DNA of 64,000 nt from the NCBI GenBank assembly GCA_929113105.1, contig OV816028.1, forward strand, positions 82,254,138 to 82,318,137. Direction: 5' to 3'. Within the stretch, counting starts at the first letter, position 1. Every line of letters starts with the position of its first letter. Positions 13,101 to 25,003 of this stretch are shown one piece after another. The translations under genes were made by a program, and so were the position numbers. Under the pieces are notes generated by a model. The model ran no database searches and was not told the DNA's origin. It saw nothing but the letters and a program-made list of their open reading frames with translations. The DNA comes from Agrypnus murinus (taxonomy: Eukaryota; Arthropoda; Insecta; Coleoptera; Elateridae).

Positions 13101-13257
13101 CTTTTTATAAATTTGTTGTTTTGTTCTATTTAAGTCTCCCTGATCTCCAAAATTATCATAATTTTACTCCCTACGGTTACATATTATGAGTATATTTTTA
13201 TTTTAATCTATTATTAATTATCTACAGACCGTTTCGGATGAATATGGCTCACCCTTG
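10191..13257. other. Intergenic, upstream of the SLC5 gene
   Basis: Contains the presumed 5' UTR and promoter of the symporter (just above 10190), but no convincing core-promoter motif. Reading frames here are AT-driven and show no recognisable domain. 11475-12440 begins CACAGAGAAAAAT and ends, as reverse complement, CACAGAGAGAAAT, with many ACAATTTTGTG-like words between; this may be an old inverted-end element, weakly supported. Confidence 0.5.
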
Positions 13258-13320
13258 CCTTCTATCGGGAAGTTTCGAACTGCCTAAGGCCTAGGCAGTT
13301 CGAAGTTTCCTGGTAGAAGG
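13258..13320. repeat. Near-perfect palindrome at the start of a decayed LINE
   Basis: Arms of about 29 bp beginning CCTTCTATCGGGAAG. The centre contains a perfect 13 bp stem (TTCGAACTGCCTA) with a 5 bp loop. The right arm continues straight into LINE-like sequence, so the palindrome probably records an inverted duplication of the element's end. Confidence 0.7.
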
Positions 13321-14331
13321 AGATGATAGAGGAAATATAATAGATAAGAGGAAACTAGAAGAATAGGTGCAGAAAGATATGCAAGAACTGTTTAAAAGAG
13401 AAACAAGAAAAATAATATCGTAACTCAATGAGTAAAACATGACAACGAGGAAGAACAACAAGAAATCGAAAATTCGGGACATATTTAGCAAGATTGGCGC
13501 AATTAACATGGAAAACGACATAATAAAAATCAGTAGATTAGGAATTTCTTTCTATATATAGGAATACATATATGGAAAAGCAAACAATCTTAAAGAGAGA
13601 AATATTTGGATTTTTGATGATTATTCGAAAAAAGTACAGGAAGAGAGAAAAAGCTTGTTACCACACCTGAAAAAGGCAAGGCAGCAAAATCATCTTTTAA
13701 TGTAAAACTATCTTTAGGATAGGAATGTGTAATATCAGAACCACGCTAGTGGCTGGGAAAATGAAGAAAGTAGCAAAAGAAATAAGGGACCATAAGATAT
13801 AAATAAACAAAAATCAACAAACGAAATTATATTTTGATTTATGGAGATGAAAATAACCAAGGTAGTACAGGGACAGGATCTATGGTAAGCAAAAAACCGA
13901 AAATAAAGTAGTTATATTAGAATTCAAGAAAATAAATGGAAGGATCTACCTAAAAATAAGAAATAATGTAGCTAATAAGGAAGCAGAAGAAATAACATGT
14001 GAAGAAATCCCAAAACATAACACTCTCATAATCTTGAGAGGTTTTAGTGCGAAAGTAGAAAAGGGCGAACACATAAGACAATAAGCAGCAAAAGAAACAG
14101 AGAACGATATTGAATGGTCAACCTGCCTACAGAAATGAATATGGTAATGACCAGAACAAAACTTAAACATAAAATGAAACATAAAGTGGAAATCAAATTG
14201 ACCATGTGATAATATTCAAAAAGCGACAAAAGTAATTCATAACGTTAGAATACCGGGAAGCAGATATTGGATCTGACCATCTCCTAGTGTTAATTAAAAT
14301 GAAAATAAAAATGGTTGACAAAAAGAAAGAG
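13290..14331 (+). pseudogene. Decayed non-LTR retrotransposon (ORF1/endonuclease part)
   Basis: Remnant of a LINE, with many stops and frameshifts. Readable islands include KKVQEERKSLLPHLKKARQQ near 13620-13690, typical of the LINE linker region, and EADIGSDHLLVLIKMKIK near 14258-14310, the endonuclease catalytic SDH motif. The reverse transcriptase part is absent. No intact frame remains. The clade is uncertain. Confidence 0.6.
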
Positions 14332-15763
14332 ATAGAATATGAAAGAAATCAAAGAATAGAATAGGCAATATGAAATAGAAATGAGGAATCAATATATAAT
14401 CAATCAATAACTAAGTTTTAAACTAACTACTTAAAAACACAAATTATGTACTATTAACGAACTAAAACTTTAATGCTATTTATTGGCTTTATTAATTAAC
14501 TAGATTATTTATTTGGAATTAACAGTTATTTTTACTGAAGATATATCTGCTTTGCATTGCGCTAGGTACATTACTTCTAATTTATATTATTTATATTTAT
14601 ATTTCAGTATTTATGTGGAGATTAATACTTTTGGTATCATCATATTTCTTAATTACTAAAATTAAAACTTACTGTTAAAACCCAAGTTTATGTATATATT
14701 TAAATTCCTTTTAAATACATGTACATATAATCCAGTCATAAATTTTTTTATATAAGTTTTTCTTTATTAGCAATTAATAAAATTTCCATCGCAGAATAAA
14801 TTAACACTTGATTAACTTGAAGCACTTGTTAAATAATCACTTAAGATTTATCGAACTTTCTTTAAACTTTAAACACTTTGACGATTCACAAAAATAACAT
14901 TAACCTAAAAATCTTGACATGTCTTTGTTAACTTAAAACATAACCTTGAATTACATTATGCTCTCCAAAAGGTTGTGCACTTCTTGGAAGATTAAATAGA
15001 AGAGAGTTTATAACAAAATCCGTATTTATATATGACCTTGGCGAAACAAATAAATGTGATACAATTTTTGCACAAAACAAAAGAAACTTTGACAAGTTAA
15101 TTTAACATAATCAAATTATTGTTTATAAATTTTAATTATCACAATAACTTAATTAGATAATCTTATATAGTGTGTTCAAGATAACGAACAACTAAACAAA
15201 TGAACATTTCTGATGTTTCTATGGTTATATAAAGACGTTATTACACTAAAAAATATAAATATTTTTTTCCATGATTTGCAACCTGCTTTATCGGTATGTC
15301 AATTCACGCCGATAAAGAAGGTTGTACCTTGAATATTAAAAACACAAGCCCACAACAAATATTTATTATCTTTCTAGAATCAATCAGATTCTGAAAAGTC
15401 ACTTATCATTAGAAACATTTATACGAATAATTCAATAATTATATAGAAATTAACAAACGAAACTAAAATGACATGATATCATTTTTCAATATAGTAATTT
15501 TTTATTTGGCACTTAGTCTCCCTCCTTTTGAATACGTATCCATCCTTCAGAAAGCTTCCGTATTCCCCGAGAAAAAAATCTTTTGATTCTCGAACAGCTT
15601 CGGCGACTTAACATTAGAGTAAAACTTTTGTCCCTCTAAAAAAATCTTAAGGTTGCGAACACGTGGAAATCTGAGGGAGCAAGGTCTTGACTATAGGGCG
15701 GATATGGAAGAACAGTCGACTTTAATTTTTTAATTTCCCATTGTTATATTTTGAACTGCTAGC
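14332..15763. other. AT-rich stretch, nothing recognised
   Basis: No open frame with a recognisable domain on either strand, and no strong inverted or tandem repeat found by eye. A short GC-containing inverted repeat (CCGATAAAG / CTTTATCGG) lies near 15285-15325. Confidence 0.5.
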
Positions 15764-16429
15764 TCAAATAAAAGTTTTACATTTAAAACATACATTTTCT
15801 TGAGCAACCTCGTGTTCGATTTGTAACCATATTAACTCGATTGGATTAAGTTCACAATGATAAGAAAGTAGTCGCAAAACGGTTATTATTTCTTTACCCT
15901 TCGCCATCTCATCAATAGCATACGTATTGTATTTATTTCGAGACCTTTTCGAAAATCCAATAATCTTCAATAGTATTTAAAATGTTTGTTTAAAATTGGA
16001 TAAATCTTCGTCGGCATTAACATCACGTAATATTTTGTTAATTATTGTAGGCATTTCGTTTTTAAAAAAGTACTGATGAATGATTTTATGAATGGCATAA
16101 CTTTAGTCAACCAAATCAATAAACTTTTTTCACTCTATTCTTTTTCAGCAGAAAAAAGTTGCCTGTTTTTTATATATGTATTCTTTGATGACTTTATACA
16201 CTGTTCCACATGAAATACCTGCAAGAAGATGTATGTTTTGTGAGATAATGCTAAAAAACCTCTTACCTGCCACATCTGCTGTTTGTTTTGCTTTAGCTTT
16301 TAATTGTATTTTTGGATTGTTTTTTAATAATGTCGTATAAATGTTGAAAATCGTATTTTTCTTATTTTTTGTTAAAGAACTTTTATGTTCCATTATTTCG
16401 TTTGCAATCAACGCATATAAATCTGTCAA
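15764..16429 (-). pseudogene. Tc1/IS630-type transposase remnant
   Basis: Two minus-strand islands. 16145-16429 is a helix-turn-helix-like N-terminal part (LLAGISCGTVYKVIKEY). 15764-15970 ends with LLSYHCELNPIELIWLQIEH, the C-terminal DDE block typical of Tc1/IS630-like transposases, where the E of NPIE is the third catalytic position. The central part with the first two Asp residues is missing or scrambled, so the copy is dead. Terminal repeats were not found. Confidence 0.6.
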
Positions 16430-17683
16430 TAAGCAATTTTGACATTAGGAGAAACAATTGTTGAGTATAAAACTGACTCAGTCATGGCCTATGAGATTAT
16501 GCTAGTTCTGTTTATTTTGAGTTGTTCGTTATTTTGAATACAGTATATAGATAAAAAATTCCCAATCTAATGGTATATTACACTTATATTTTCATTACAA
16601 CATTATTTGCATTTTTTAGGCATCAACAATATGAAAATTCAAGCCAATTGCAGTATTTCAATGTACGATCCAAAAGTGTAACCTAATTATATGTTGGTTA
16701 ACTGATATCATTAATAAGAAGCAGCCCCTACATTTAAGATAGTTACAATTATGTGGTAATGAAGCAACTTTACAATTCTCCACAAAAACTATTTAACCAA
16801 AAGCTGTAAAATTTTGAAATAGAAGAAACTTGTTACAACTGTGGAATCTCGCTAACATGAAAACACATTTTCTTTCTATTAATTGCTCAGGTAAGGTAGT
16901 AAATACTTGCATACCTCCCATTGCAATGCACCTTGTCTGTTTTAGGTTAAATCTTATATTAACTTTGACTTAAACTTAATTTATATGCAAAATTAGATAA
17001 TCATCTCCTACATCGTTAATGTACAAGGAAAATTGAGCCACTTACTATAGATGCGATACACAATGTAAACTCAAAAGTCTAAAAAGCATACGAATATGAC
17101 AGCGGTCTACAGATCCTGTACAATGACTTTAAACAAGTAAGTGATAGCCTAAAACGCGAAGTATAATAAAACACACGAAGAAAATGGGAGAGAAAAAATG
17201 GTGAAAGAAAATTATGGAAGAAGCATACCGAAAGTTAATGAACTCGGAAATAAAAAACGTTTTAGTAGGAGAAGACATTTTAAAAATAATAAAGGTTGAA
17301 ATATAAGGTTACTGTATAAGACTGTATCAGTACACCAAGAAATAATGTCAATGCAATGCGAAAAACACTGTAACATTACATTGTCCTTTTCGATGAAAGC
17401 AGTATTTGTCTTGTTTTAGTAATATTAATCATAGTGTGTATTAATCAACGATATTGAAGCAAAACTCTTCTGTTCCACAGTCAGTTGCAGTATGGTAACA
17501 GTATGGTAACAGTATTGCCACATTTTTGAACCATAGCAGTAGGCGCGAAGTCTCGGTTACAACTTTTAATATTATAAAGCAATTGGTTTGTCTTATTAAA
17601 ACTAATTACTCAAAAAATAATCTTTAAATTTTATTAACTTGCCTAACTTTATTATAGTACATACTTAATCTATTCGCCTTTTA
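16430..17683. other. Intergenic, nothing recognised
   Basis: AT-rich. Contains a short tandem duplication CAGTATGGTAACAGTATGGTAACAG-like around 17491-17512 (unit about 11 bp). No gene-like frame. Confidence 0.5.
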
Positions 17684-17926
17684 CCGTATTTGCAGCGTCG
17701 TGGTTCCACACAAATTCTTTGGGAGAGCAACTGAGGTAATGGAGCTATTCAAGCAAGTACATATGCTCTCCCATACTGTTTCACGCATACAAATTTCGTA
17801 CTTTATCATAAGGAGTTCAAATACGATTGCACTAAGTTTTTCAAATTCAGTAGCGACCGAGATTTAAACCCTTGTTCCTCTGAACGGGCAGTAGTATCTC
17901 TAACACTCGATCACGGACGGCCTTAC
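17684..17926 (-). mobile_element. tRNA-derived SINE-like repeat, family A, copy 2
   Basis: Second copy of the repeat at 7962-8186, with an intact head. On the minus strand it begins near CCGTGATCGAGTGTTAGAG (A-box-like) and carries GGGTTTAAATCTC (B-box-like), followed by the shared body ending near 17684. It is 560 bp upstream of the MARVEL-protein start. Confidence 0.7.
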
Positions 17927-18486
17927 TTAACTTTTTATATTTAATTTTTGTAGATTACTTACTACTTCATAACTACTTCTTAATTTCTAATTGCAACTTT
18001 TGTGTGTTTTTACTGACATCGTTTTTCGGGAATTGGCCAATCTTTTCATGTGCTTTCCAGAAACTATTAATTATTACTAGTTTTATTTATATCAGTTACT
18101 ATAAAATATACTATCGTAATTTACAAGAGTTATATATTAATATAACACTAAAATAGAGCAATAACAGTAGTTACTTAATATCTTTAATATTCTCATTAAT
18201 GGCTATTATCAATATCATAAAAAGATTCCTCAAATTGTTCTGAAATGACTTTACTGAGAACCATGTAGGAGAATGAAAGTGTGAAATCATTCAAATCATC
18301 ACAATTCGTGGGACGTTTTCCATATCTCTATCTGGTCTATTACACAGTATACAGATTAGATTAGAAATTTCCGATAACATATCGATAATACTGTGGTTCA
18401 AGTCTACACCTTAAATTTCAGTCACACCTTGAAGGCCGTGTATATTACATATAGTAGATATTTCTGTTAAGTCGACTAACATAAAG

Positions 18487-18492
18487 ATGACA
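18487..18492 (+). CDS. MARVEL-domain protein, candidate first coding exon (2 codons)
   Basis: ATG ACA followed directly by a perfect donor GTAAGT. Splicing over an 84 bp intron to the acceptor at 18576 is in phase and gives MTTEAQEIGFGYIKTIPGIL. No other in-frame Met precedes exon 2 without crossing stops. Such a tiny first coding exon is inferred, not proven. Confidence 0.55.
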
Positions 18493-18576
18493 GTAAGTAG
18501 TTGAATATTTAATAATTTAAAAATTTATATAAAAAACTGATATTCATCACACCATTAATTTTAAATTTATTTCTAG

Positions 18577-18645
18577 ACCGAAGCACAGGAAATTGGATTT
18601 GGTTATATAAAGACGATTCCGGGAATACTAAAAATTGGCCAAGAG
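18577..18645 (+). CDS. MARVEL-domain protein, exon 2
   Basis: 69 nt between acceptor TTTCTAG and donor GAG|GTAAGC. Reads TEAQEIGFGYIKTIPGILKI then GQE, the amphipathic lead-in typical of CKLF-like/MARVEL four-helix proteins. In phase 0 with exon 3. Confidence 0.85.
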
Positions 18646-19209
18646 GTAAGCATAATGAAAATTTAATGCAACTACAGATTAAAATGCACACCGGCTACTG
18701 ATCTTTAAAAGCATAGTGCACGACTAAGTAGATGGATCTATACAAGTAAAAAGTGCAAAAAGTATTCATCGTGAGCTGAAACGTGCTTTCATAGAATATT
18801 CAGTGCTCAAGAACGATGTTTTGTTTAAGTTATCGATTTACAAAATTGAATTTATTATTGAGAATAACAACGTGCTAGAGAAGAATATAATGGCCACATT
18901 TTTGCAATTCAAAATGGGAAATTGAAAGGCAAAGAAGAAACAATTCCATATTTTATTAGCTATTTCGAAATAGAGCAGAAAAATAATTATTTTATATGCA
19001 TTACATACAATTCACAAAAGGGTAAAAGACTAAATGTGAGGTTATGTTTATGGTGCCAATTCTAAGTTTTACAAGAACTCATTCTTATCATTCCACTTAA
19101 ATTATCTTTTATCGCCTGCTGACAATGAAAAATAGTTACTAGAAATCAAATAGTATAAACTTATCTATAAATAACTTTATGATAATTTTAACGATCTTGT
19201 TTTTTACAG

Positions 19210-19467
19210 GTTATGAATTTCATTGGCATGATATGCATAGCTGCCGCAGGAGTATCACCAAAAGGAGATGCATTTTTAGCCTGTTCTATTATAGGACTTA
19301 TAGTAACGGCCCTTTTATTCGCGGCTTATGTATTCCAAATAGTAGCCAAACTGCAAATACCTTGGTACAAAATTGAATTTTTCTATAGTGTAGCTTGGGT
19401 TCTGTTTTACATCATAGTATCGTCATTAGTTGCGTCAGCTGGAGGTGGTGGATATATTGCAGGAGGG
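19210..19467 (+). CDS. MARVEL-domain (CKLF-like) membrane protein, main exon
   Basis: 86 codons encoding three hydrophobic helices: MNFIGMICIAAAG, then IIGLIVTALLFAAYVFQIVA, then FFYSVAWVLFYIIVSSLVAS, ending in a glycine-rich turn AGGGGYIAGG before donor GGG|GTATGT. With exon 2 and the last exon this makes a four-helix MARVEL fold of about 135 aa with cytoplasmic termini. In this family such proteins sit in membranes and act in vesicle traffic or membrane apposition. The aromatic-rich third helix and the final YGLDAYHKFR helix end are typical of CKLF-like MARVEL proteins. The exact orthologue cannot be named. The following intron is 13,050 bp and filled with transposons, while the earlier introns are short. 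Confidence 0.85.
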
Positions 19468-20826
19468 GTATGTATTTTTATCAACTTTGAGTTTAAAACG
19501 ATATGTTTTGACTTCAATTATTAGAGCAAATAAAATCAACGTCCTTCAATGCCGGAACGTTACATAAAGCCATTAAAAGCTGACATGATTACTTAAGTAT
19601 TATTCTAGTTAATTTGGGCTGATAACCATAAAAGTGTATACTAAACAGGAACACTTTATTTGTTTTCTTACGATATTTTTTACAGGAAATATTGCTAATA
19701 AGTGTTATTTTATTACTGTTACAGGTGTGCTGTTAGTCATGTATAATTTAAAGTTAATTCGAATAATGAAAAGCATTGTTAATTACTTTTTTATCATTAG
19801 CTGGAATTACTTATTTGATTAGTTAGTTTTATTTTTTTCGCGACAGTGTAACCGTGAAGCACACTATTAAGAAGATTAAAGTACTGAATGATTAAAGTAA
19901 AATATAATGGAATACTAAATAATATAATAAAATAAGTTGAAAAGTAAAGGATACGAAAATAAACCATCCCAAGAACGATGTAACAAAGTAGCGGAAGTGA
20001 GACACTTCATTCTCTTTGAGTTGATACTTTATTCGATGGGGATTAATAACACGAATGTTTGTGATCTGCAACCTTTCATCCTAAAGGAGTATACTTACGA
20101 AGCCACCTTCAAACTCGAACCTACACGTGCTGCTTCTATACCAAATTTATTCAAATCAGTTCATCCATTCAAGAGTTGGGCAAGTTTCTTCTTCTGGGAC
20201 GTATTGTGTTCTTCTGAGCTTCAGTAAGTGTACTGTCATTTAAGATGCTAGGATCCTGTTCTTATAAAGTAGTTTTTGCTACAACCGATACCACGTTTTC
20301 AAAAAGGTGATTTTTGGGGGTGGAGGAAGTGAAACAAAATCAAATTGTACCAAAAATTATATCACACATAATTTTAAGTAGTTGGGATGTTTTATACAAT
20401 TTTGGTGAAGGTATATTCAAAATGGAAAATTTTCGCGAGGCGATCGTATTTTTTGTCAAAAACTTAAATTCACAAAGACGTTAATATAGTTCAAATTATC
20501 TCCACCTTATCGTGCTACCTTAAGTGACAGAAATTTATTTTTGACATTAATTGCAACCAAATTTCATTTTAATATCTCACAAGAAAAAACCCCGAATGAC
20601 CTCCCTCTACGAGACTTGTTTATGGAGCAATGTACACGGTCATTGAACCAAACTTGATGATACCAAAAAGCCCGCAAATCATTTCTCGAAAACCGCATTT
20701 ATAATGTTTAAGTCCTTTAGAGCTACGAGGATGGTCTGAAAAGTTTCCGACCTTAAGGTGAAGATGGCAGCACTCGTCAATAAAAGCCAAGGTCCGTTGA
20801 TGCATGCATAATTATATCCAAAGTAA

Positions 20827-22060
20827 AGGTCATCTCACCCATTTCCACTATTGGCTTTTGAAATGGGCTCAAAAATGGCGCCTTTTTGGCGGCAATTTTA
20901 ATTTGTCATGAATTCGTCAAATCAAATATTTACATAACATACAGAAAAGGTTACGAATATTTTAATTAAAACAAATCAATAATACTATGTATTAACTTAT
21001 TAACAAATAATATTTTTAGGCATTAAAATTATCTTCTGTTATTGAGTAATATTAACTACTACTACTGAATAAAACCACGAAAACATTAACACACTAAAAA
21101 TGATGGTCTAAAATGATTTATTAGTATTATAAAAGATTTATTAGTTATATGAACAAAAGTTATATGAACGAAACAACAATAACAATTAAAGCGAATATTT
21201 TAACTGTGATACAACTAATTTATTAATGGTATCCCCCTCAAACAGCATTTGAGTTTCTCTTTTTTGTTATCCAAATATGGCAGAAAGCCATATAAAAGCC
21301 GTGGACGGAAATCTAATTACTTCTGTAAATGTCTGTACAGAATGGTGTATGATGCCAGTGGATGCTAAAACTATTTTTTAAGCTTTTGTAACCTTTCCAA
21401 CCAGCTAAAAATTAAGAATATATTAAGTAGGTAATCGAAAATTATCCTGCAAATCGTATTTATACTGCCATTTTCAAAATTTCCAGCAGCCACATCAGTA
21501 TTTTTTTAAACCTGAAGTGAATAGTGTCTCTGTTTCTTTTGAGGTGATGCAAATTTCTTTTGCGCAGTTTATAATAAATTGATGGTTTTTCGTTTGACGT
21601 GCGCTATTAATTTATTTCCATGTTCCATTCCAATTTCATGTTCATTCCGAGTTATTACTTTCTTCTTTCTCGTCAGATGTTGCCGTTAAATGTCGTCGCA
21701 ATGTAAAACGGCAATAAAAGAGTGTACGTAATCTAAAAACTACATTTTCTCTATGCTTAAATAATTCATATTAGTTTTACATGTAATTTTATTAAGACTC
21801 AAACTTGCTTACTTCGCATAATCTTGAGTATTCAGTAATTTCCAATTCTGGCGGCTACGCATATCTAACCAAATTTATCTTATTTTCGTATCTTTTGGAA
21901 AAAGAAACAAACATTCACCATTTCGGGAGTTGCTAGAACAGTTTGGTGCACTACAACCAGTCATTTTTTGGGAAAAAGACTTTGGCGGTTCACTTATGTC
22001 AAAAACTGACATCGAACTTGGGCTCAAATATGGCCGTCTAAAACTTTGATGAGATGACCT
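20827..22060 (-). mobile_element. THAP-coding insert nested in the mariner
   Basis: 1.23 kb block bounded by AGGTCATCTCA at 20827 and its reverse complement ending at 22060, interrupting the mariner 5' region. Just inside each end are related direct motifs (GGGCTCAAAAATGGC and GGGCTCAAATATGGC). It carries a THAP zinc-finger remnant on the minus strand. No clear target duplication. THAP domains occur in P- and Kolobok-type transposases, but the superfamily is not settled here. Confidence 0.6.
21798..21964 (-). pseudogene. THAP zinc-finger remnant
   Basis: Starts MTGCSAPNCSSNSRNGECLF, the C-x4-C opening of a THAP domain, then FPKDTKIR, an in-frame stop, and IWLDMRSRQNW with the invariant Trp spacing. 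A second stop replaces the region where the C-x2-H pair should be. THAP domains bind DNA at the N-terminus of P-type and some hAT transposases. Confidence 0.65.
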
Positions 22061-22225
22061 ATGTATGTGTACTAGGTATACATACACATGAATGGACCAT
22101 TATAAAAGCTAGGGAATGTAGTTGTGCATCTTTCGACAGGTACTCACCAAGATTTCAGCCATTTTGGACGCGCAGTTGTTATTTGACAATCGTTTGAGTG
22201 AGTCGATGTGAGTGTTTTTGTGAAA

Positions 22226-23317
22226 ATGGAAAAAATCGAGTATCGAGCTGTCATTAAATATTTGTTTTTGAAAGGCAATACGCCTACGCAAATTAAAGAT
22301 GAGTTGGACTCTGTGTATAGGGACTCTGCGCCATCATTTACCACAGTGAAATTTTGGGCAGCTGAATTTAAACGTGGCTGTACTAGCTTGGGATACGATG
22401 AACGTTCGGGACGTCCAAAAACTGCAACCACTGACGATAACATCGCTAAAGTTCACCAAATTGTGCTAAACGACCGTCGAATTAAAGTGAGAGAGATAGC
22501 AGAGGCTATGAATATGTCCAAAGAATGTGTTTGTCACATATTGAATCAAGATTTAGGCACGAGAAAGCTGTCCGCGCGTTGGGTGCCGCGTTTGCTCACG
22601 TTAAACCAAAAACGTGTTCGAATGCACATTTCCAACGCTCTGTTGGCGCAGTTTAGGCGCAATAAATCAGAGTTGTGGCGCCGATTAATTACTGTAGATG
22701 AAACTTGGATACACCATTATACGCCCGAAACAAAAATACAGTCAAAACAGTGGACTGCGAAAGGGGAATCCGCTCCAAAAAAAGCAAAAACTGTTATGTC
22801 GGCAGGGAAAGTCATGGAGTTATCTTAATCGATTATCTTCAAACAGGAAAAACCATTACAGGAGCATACTACGCATCATTACTTGACAAGCTGAAGGCAG
22901 AAATTGCGGAAAAACAGCCACATCTGCAGAAAAAGAAAATCCTGTTTCACCAAGACAATGCCTCACACCTCCGCGGTTACCATGGCGAAAATCCACGAAT
23001 TACGGTTTGAACTGCTTAACCATCCTCCTTACTCACCAGACCTAGCCCTAAGCGACTTCTTTTTGTTCCCTCATCTAAAAATTGCGCTTGGAGGAAGATT
23101 TTCGTCAAATGCGGAGGCAATCACCTTCATGAACAATTATTTTGCAGAGAAAAACGCCGAGTACTATTTGGACGGGTTAAAGAGATGGAAGCATCGCTGG
23201 GAGAAGTGTGTAGACTTTACAAGGAGACTATGTAGAAAAATAAAAATAAATGTAAAGAAAAAATGTCTTGTATCTTTGTTAGGTCGAAAACTTTTCAGAC
23301 CACCCTCGTATGTATGA
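22226..23317 (+). pseudogene. Mariner transposase, broken
   Basis: Recognisable D,D34D transposase. It starts MEKIEYRAVIKYLFLKGN with the N-terminal helix-turn-helix pair, the WVPRLLTLNQK linker, and TVDETWIHH (first Asp). A small deletion near 22817 removes the region after SAGKVM, and the frame resumes at HGVILIDYLQTGK. The second Asp is in FHQDNAS. Another shift near 22970 leads to YSPDLALSDFF (third Asp). At least two frame lesions make it non-functional. Confidence 0.88.
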
Positions 23318-23878
23318 CGAACATCGTGTTCTTTAAAGTAGTTTTCGCTGCTTAATAAGCGATCTGAGAATAGCAGAGAAATAGCGTTCGATTTAATAGG
23401 ATTTGTTAAGTTGTTAACTTCAGTTAATTAAATTTTAATTATTAAGTTAAATTGTGGTTAGGCAAATGGTCCGATAGTTGACTGACCTTGAATATTTATA
23501 GTAATTACAAGGAATGACGTTAAATAATAAACAATCAACTCCTATTTTAAATATCGTATATTTCGGACCATAGGACGCACCTTTTTACGTACAAACGCCA
23601 ACTTATAATTGGAGTGCGTCTTATTGTCCGAAGGTAAGTGATACGTAGTAAGTCGGGGATTCGCTCGGGATGTGGGAATCCCAATCTACACTCACTAATT
23701 TGTGCACGTCAATAGTATAATAAGTGAGCTAGCGTATCCGTAATAATTTTTTTTATAATTCAATGAGACAAGTGATAAAGGTGTACAAGAAAATGAAGAA
23801 TCTAGGTCGCCGCCTGATCACCACCACCTGTGTAAACAAATAAAATAAGATCAGATTGCAAGCAACACTTTTATTAGC

Positions 23879-24187
23879 AGTGGCGTATTTAGAAATCTTT
23901 TTCGGGGGGCCTACTCTATAAAAATTCCGAACACAATACTTTCTATACTTTCTCATAACATAGATTTTGACACTATTATAAAAATTCGTAGGCTTCAGCC
24001 CCCTCCTAAATACACCGCTGCCAGTAGGTATTTAAACATCTTTTGGTGGATGGGGGCTACTCTATAAAAATTCCGAATCAAAGTACCTAGATTTTCACAT
24101 AACATAGATTTTGACATAAATGAGCTGGACTAAAAATTTCGGGTGCTCCATTCCGTTAGCCCCTTCCCCCTAAATATTTCTGGCACT
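23879..24187. repeat. Short repeat with CAGTGGCG-type end and internal duplication
   Basis: Starts CAGTGGCGTATTTAG and has an inverted counterpart (CAGCGGTGTATTTAG) ending at about 24022. The block GGGGGCCTACTCTATAAAAA with following sequence is duplicated in direct orientation (about 23914 and 24050). hAT-like ends are suggested, but no 8 bp duplication is seen. Confidence 0.45.
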
Positions 24188-24647
24188 GTAAAAAAATACA
24201 TCAACAATTCCCTATTAGTGGAATTCTAAAATAAGTTTTCAATTTATTCTATTAATTATTTATCTTTGTGCTGTTTTGTTCTATATATTTCCTAATTGAA
24301 TATTAAAGACATTCAGAGTAACTCAGAGGCATATTTAGGGAATTTCTTACAGAATTTCTTTAAAGGTGTTAAGTTAAGCGGATTTACAACTTCAGCTTAA
24401 TAAATTAAACAAAAAATGTAGATAGCCATTTGACAAGTTAAATTTCTAAATTCTTAAAAATAAGCCAGTAATTAATTTTTGAAGTTGAAAGATCCGGAGC
24501 GTGTGACGTCAAGCGTGCCCGCGCCTAATATGCACCGCATACTAAACTGCTTTGGTAGTAGAAATCCGACCACAAATCAGTGCATTTCACGTGCTTGAAA
24601 GTAAATAAAAAGTGTTTATTTATTAGGTTATTTACTGGTTATCACTA

Positions 24648-24799
24648 TTCTGCCCTGCTAAGCGAAAAAGTCCTATCTGCAAAACATCAACTCAGAAATA
24701 TACCATATCTTTTCTTAGCTCACAATAACATTCTATAATATAGTACATTTCTACATTGCAGTTTTGCAGATAGGATTTTTTCGCTTAGCAGAGCAGTAT
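24648..24799. repeat. Stem-loop, arms about 37 bp
   Basis: Left arm contains CTGCTAAGCGAAAAAGTCCT and the right arm its reverse complement with one change (AGGATTTTTTCGCTTAGCAG), separated by about 75 bp. It lies immediately upstream of the THAP remnant at 24824, so it may be a subterminal repeat of the host element. Confidence 0.75.
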
Positions 24800-24823
24800 T
24801 GTGTAGTTACCCATTAAAACAAC

Positions 24824-25003
24824 ATGCCTCGAAATTGTATATTCGGGTGCAAGAATACCGAAAAGGCTGGTGAATATAATTTTTCTTTTCTAAATAAAGA
24901 TAACAATCTTAAAATTTACCGGCAGTGGTTGCAAAGAGTGAAAAGGGTTGATTGTATCAAGAAATTTTTCCAAAAAAATCGAATGAATGGAGAGAGAAAC
25001 TAA
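24824..25003 (+). pseudogene. THAP-like zinc-finger fragment (59 aa)
   Basis: ATG-started frame MPRNCIFGCKNTEKAGEYNF with a C-x3-C pair in THAP position, an aromatic-hydrophobic run and RQWLQRVKR (the conserved Trp), then a premature stop. The C-x2-H half of the finger is missing or shifted. It fits the start of a THAP-type transposase. Confidence 0.55.

Larger units (their letters stand above)
20724..23310 (+). mobile_element. Irritans-type mariner transposon, split by an insertion
   Basis: Terminal inverted repeats TACGAGGATGGTCTGAAAAG (from 20724) and, as reverse complement, TACGAGGGTGGTCTGAAAAG (ending 23310). Without the 1.23 kb insert at 20827-22060 the element is about 1.35 kb, the normal mariner length. 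The transposase it carries is broken. Confidence 0.88.

Noticed and set aside
19937..20227. 96-codon frame in the MARVEL intron
   Set aside because: Reads as plausible protein but matches nothing I know and has no neighbouring coding signal; could be old transposon sequence.
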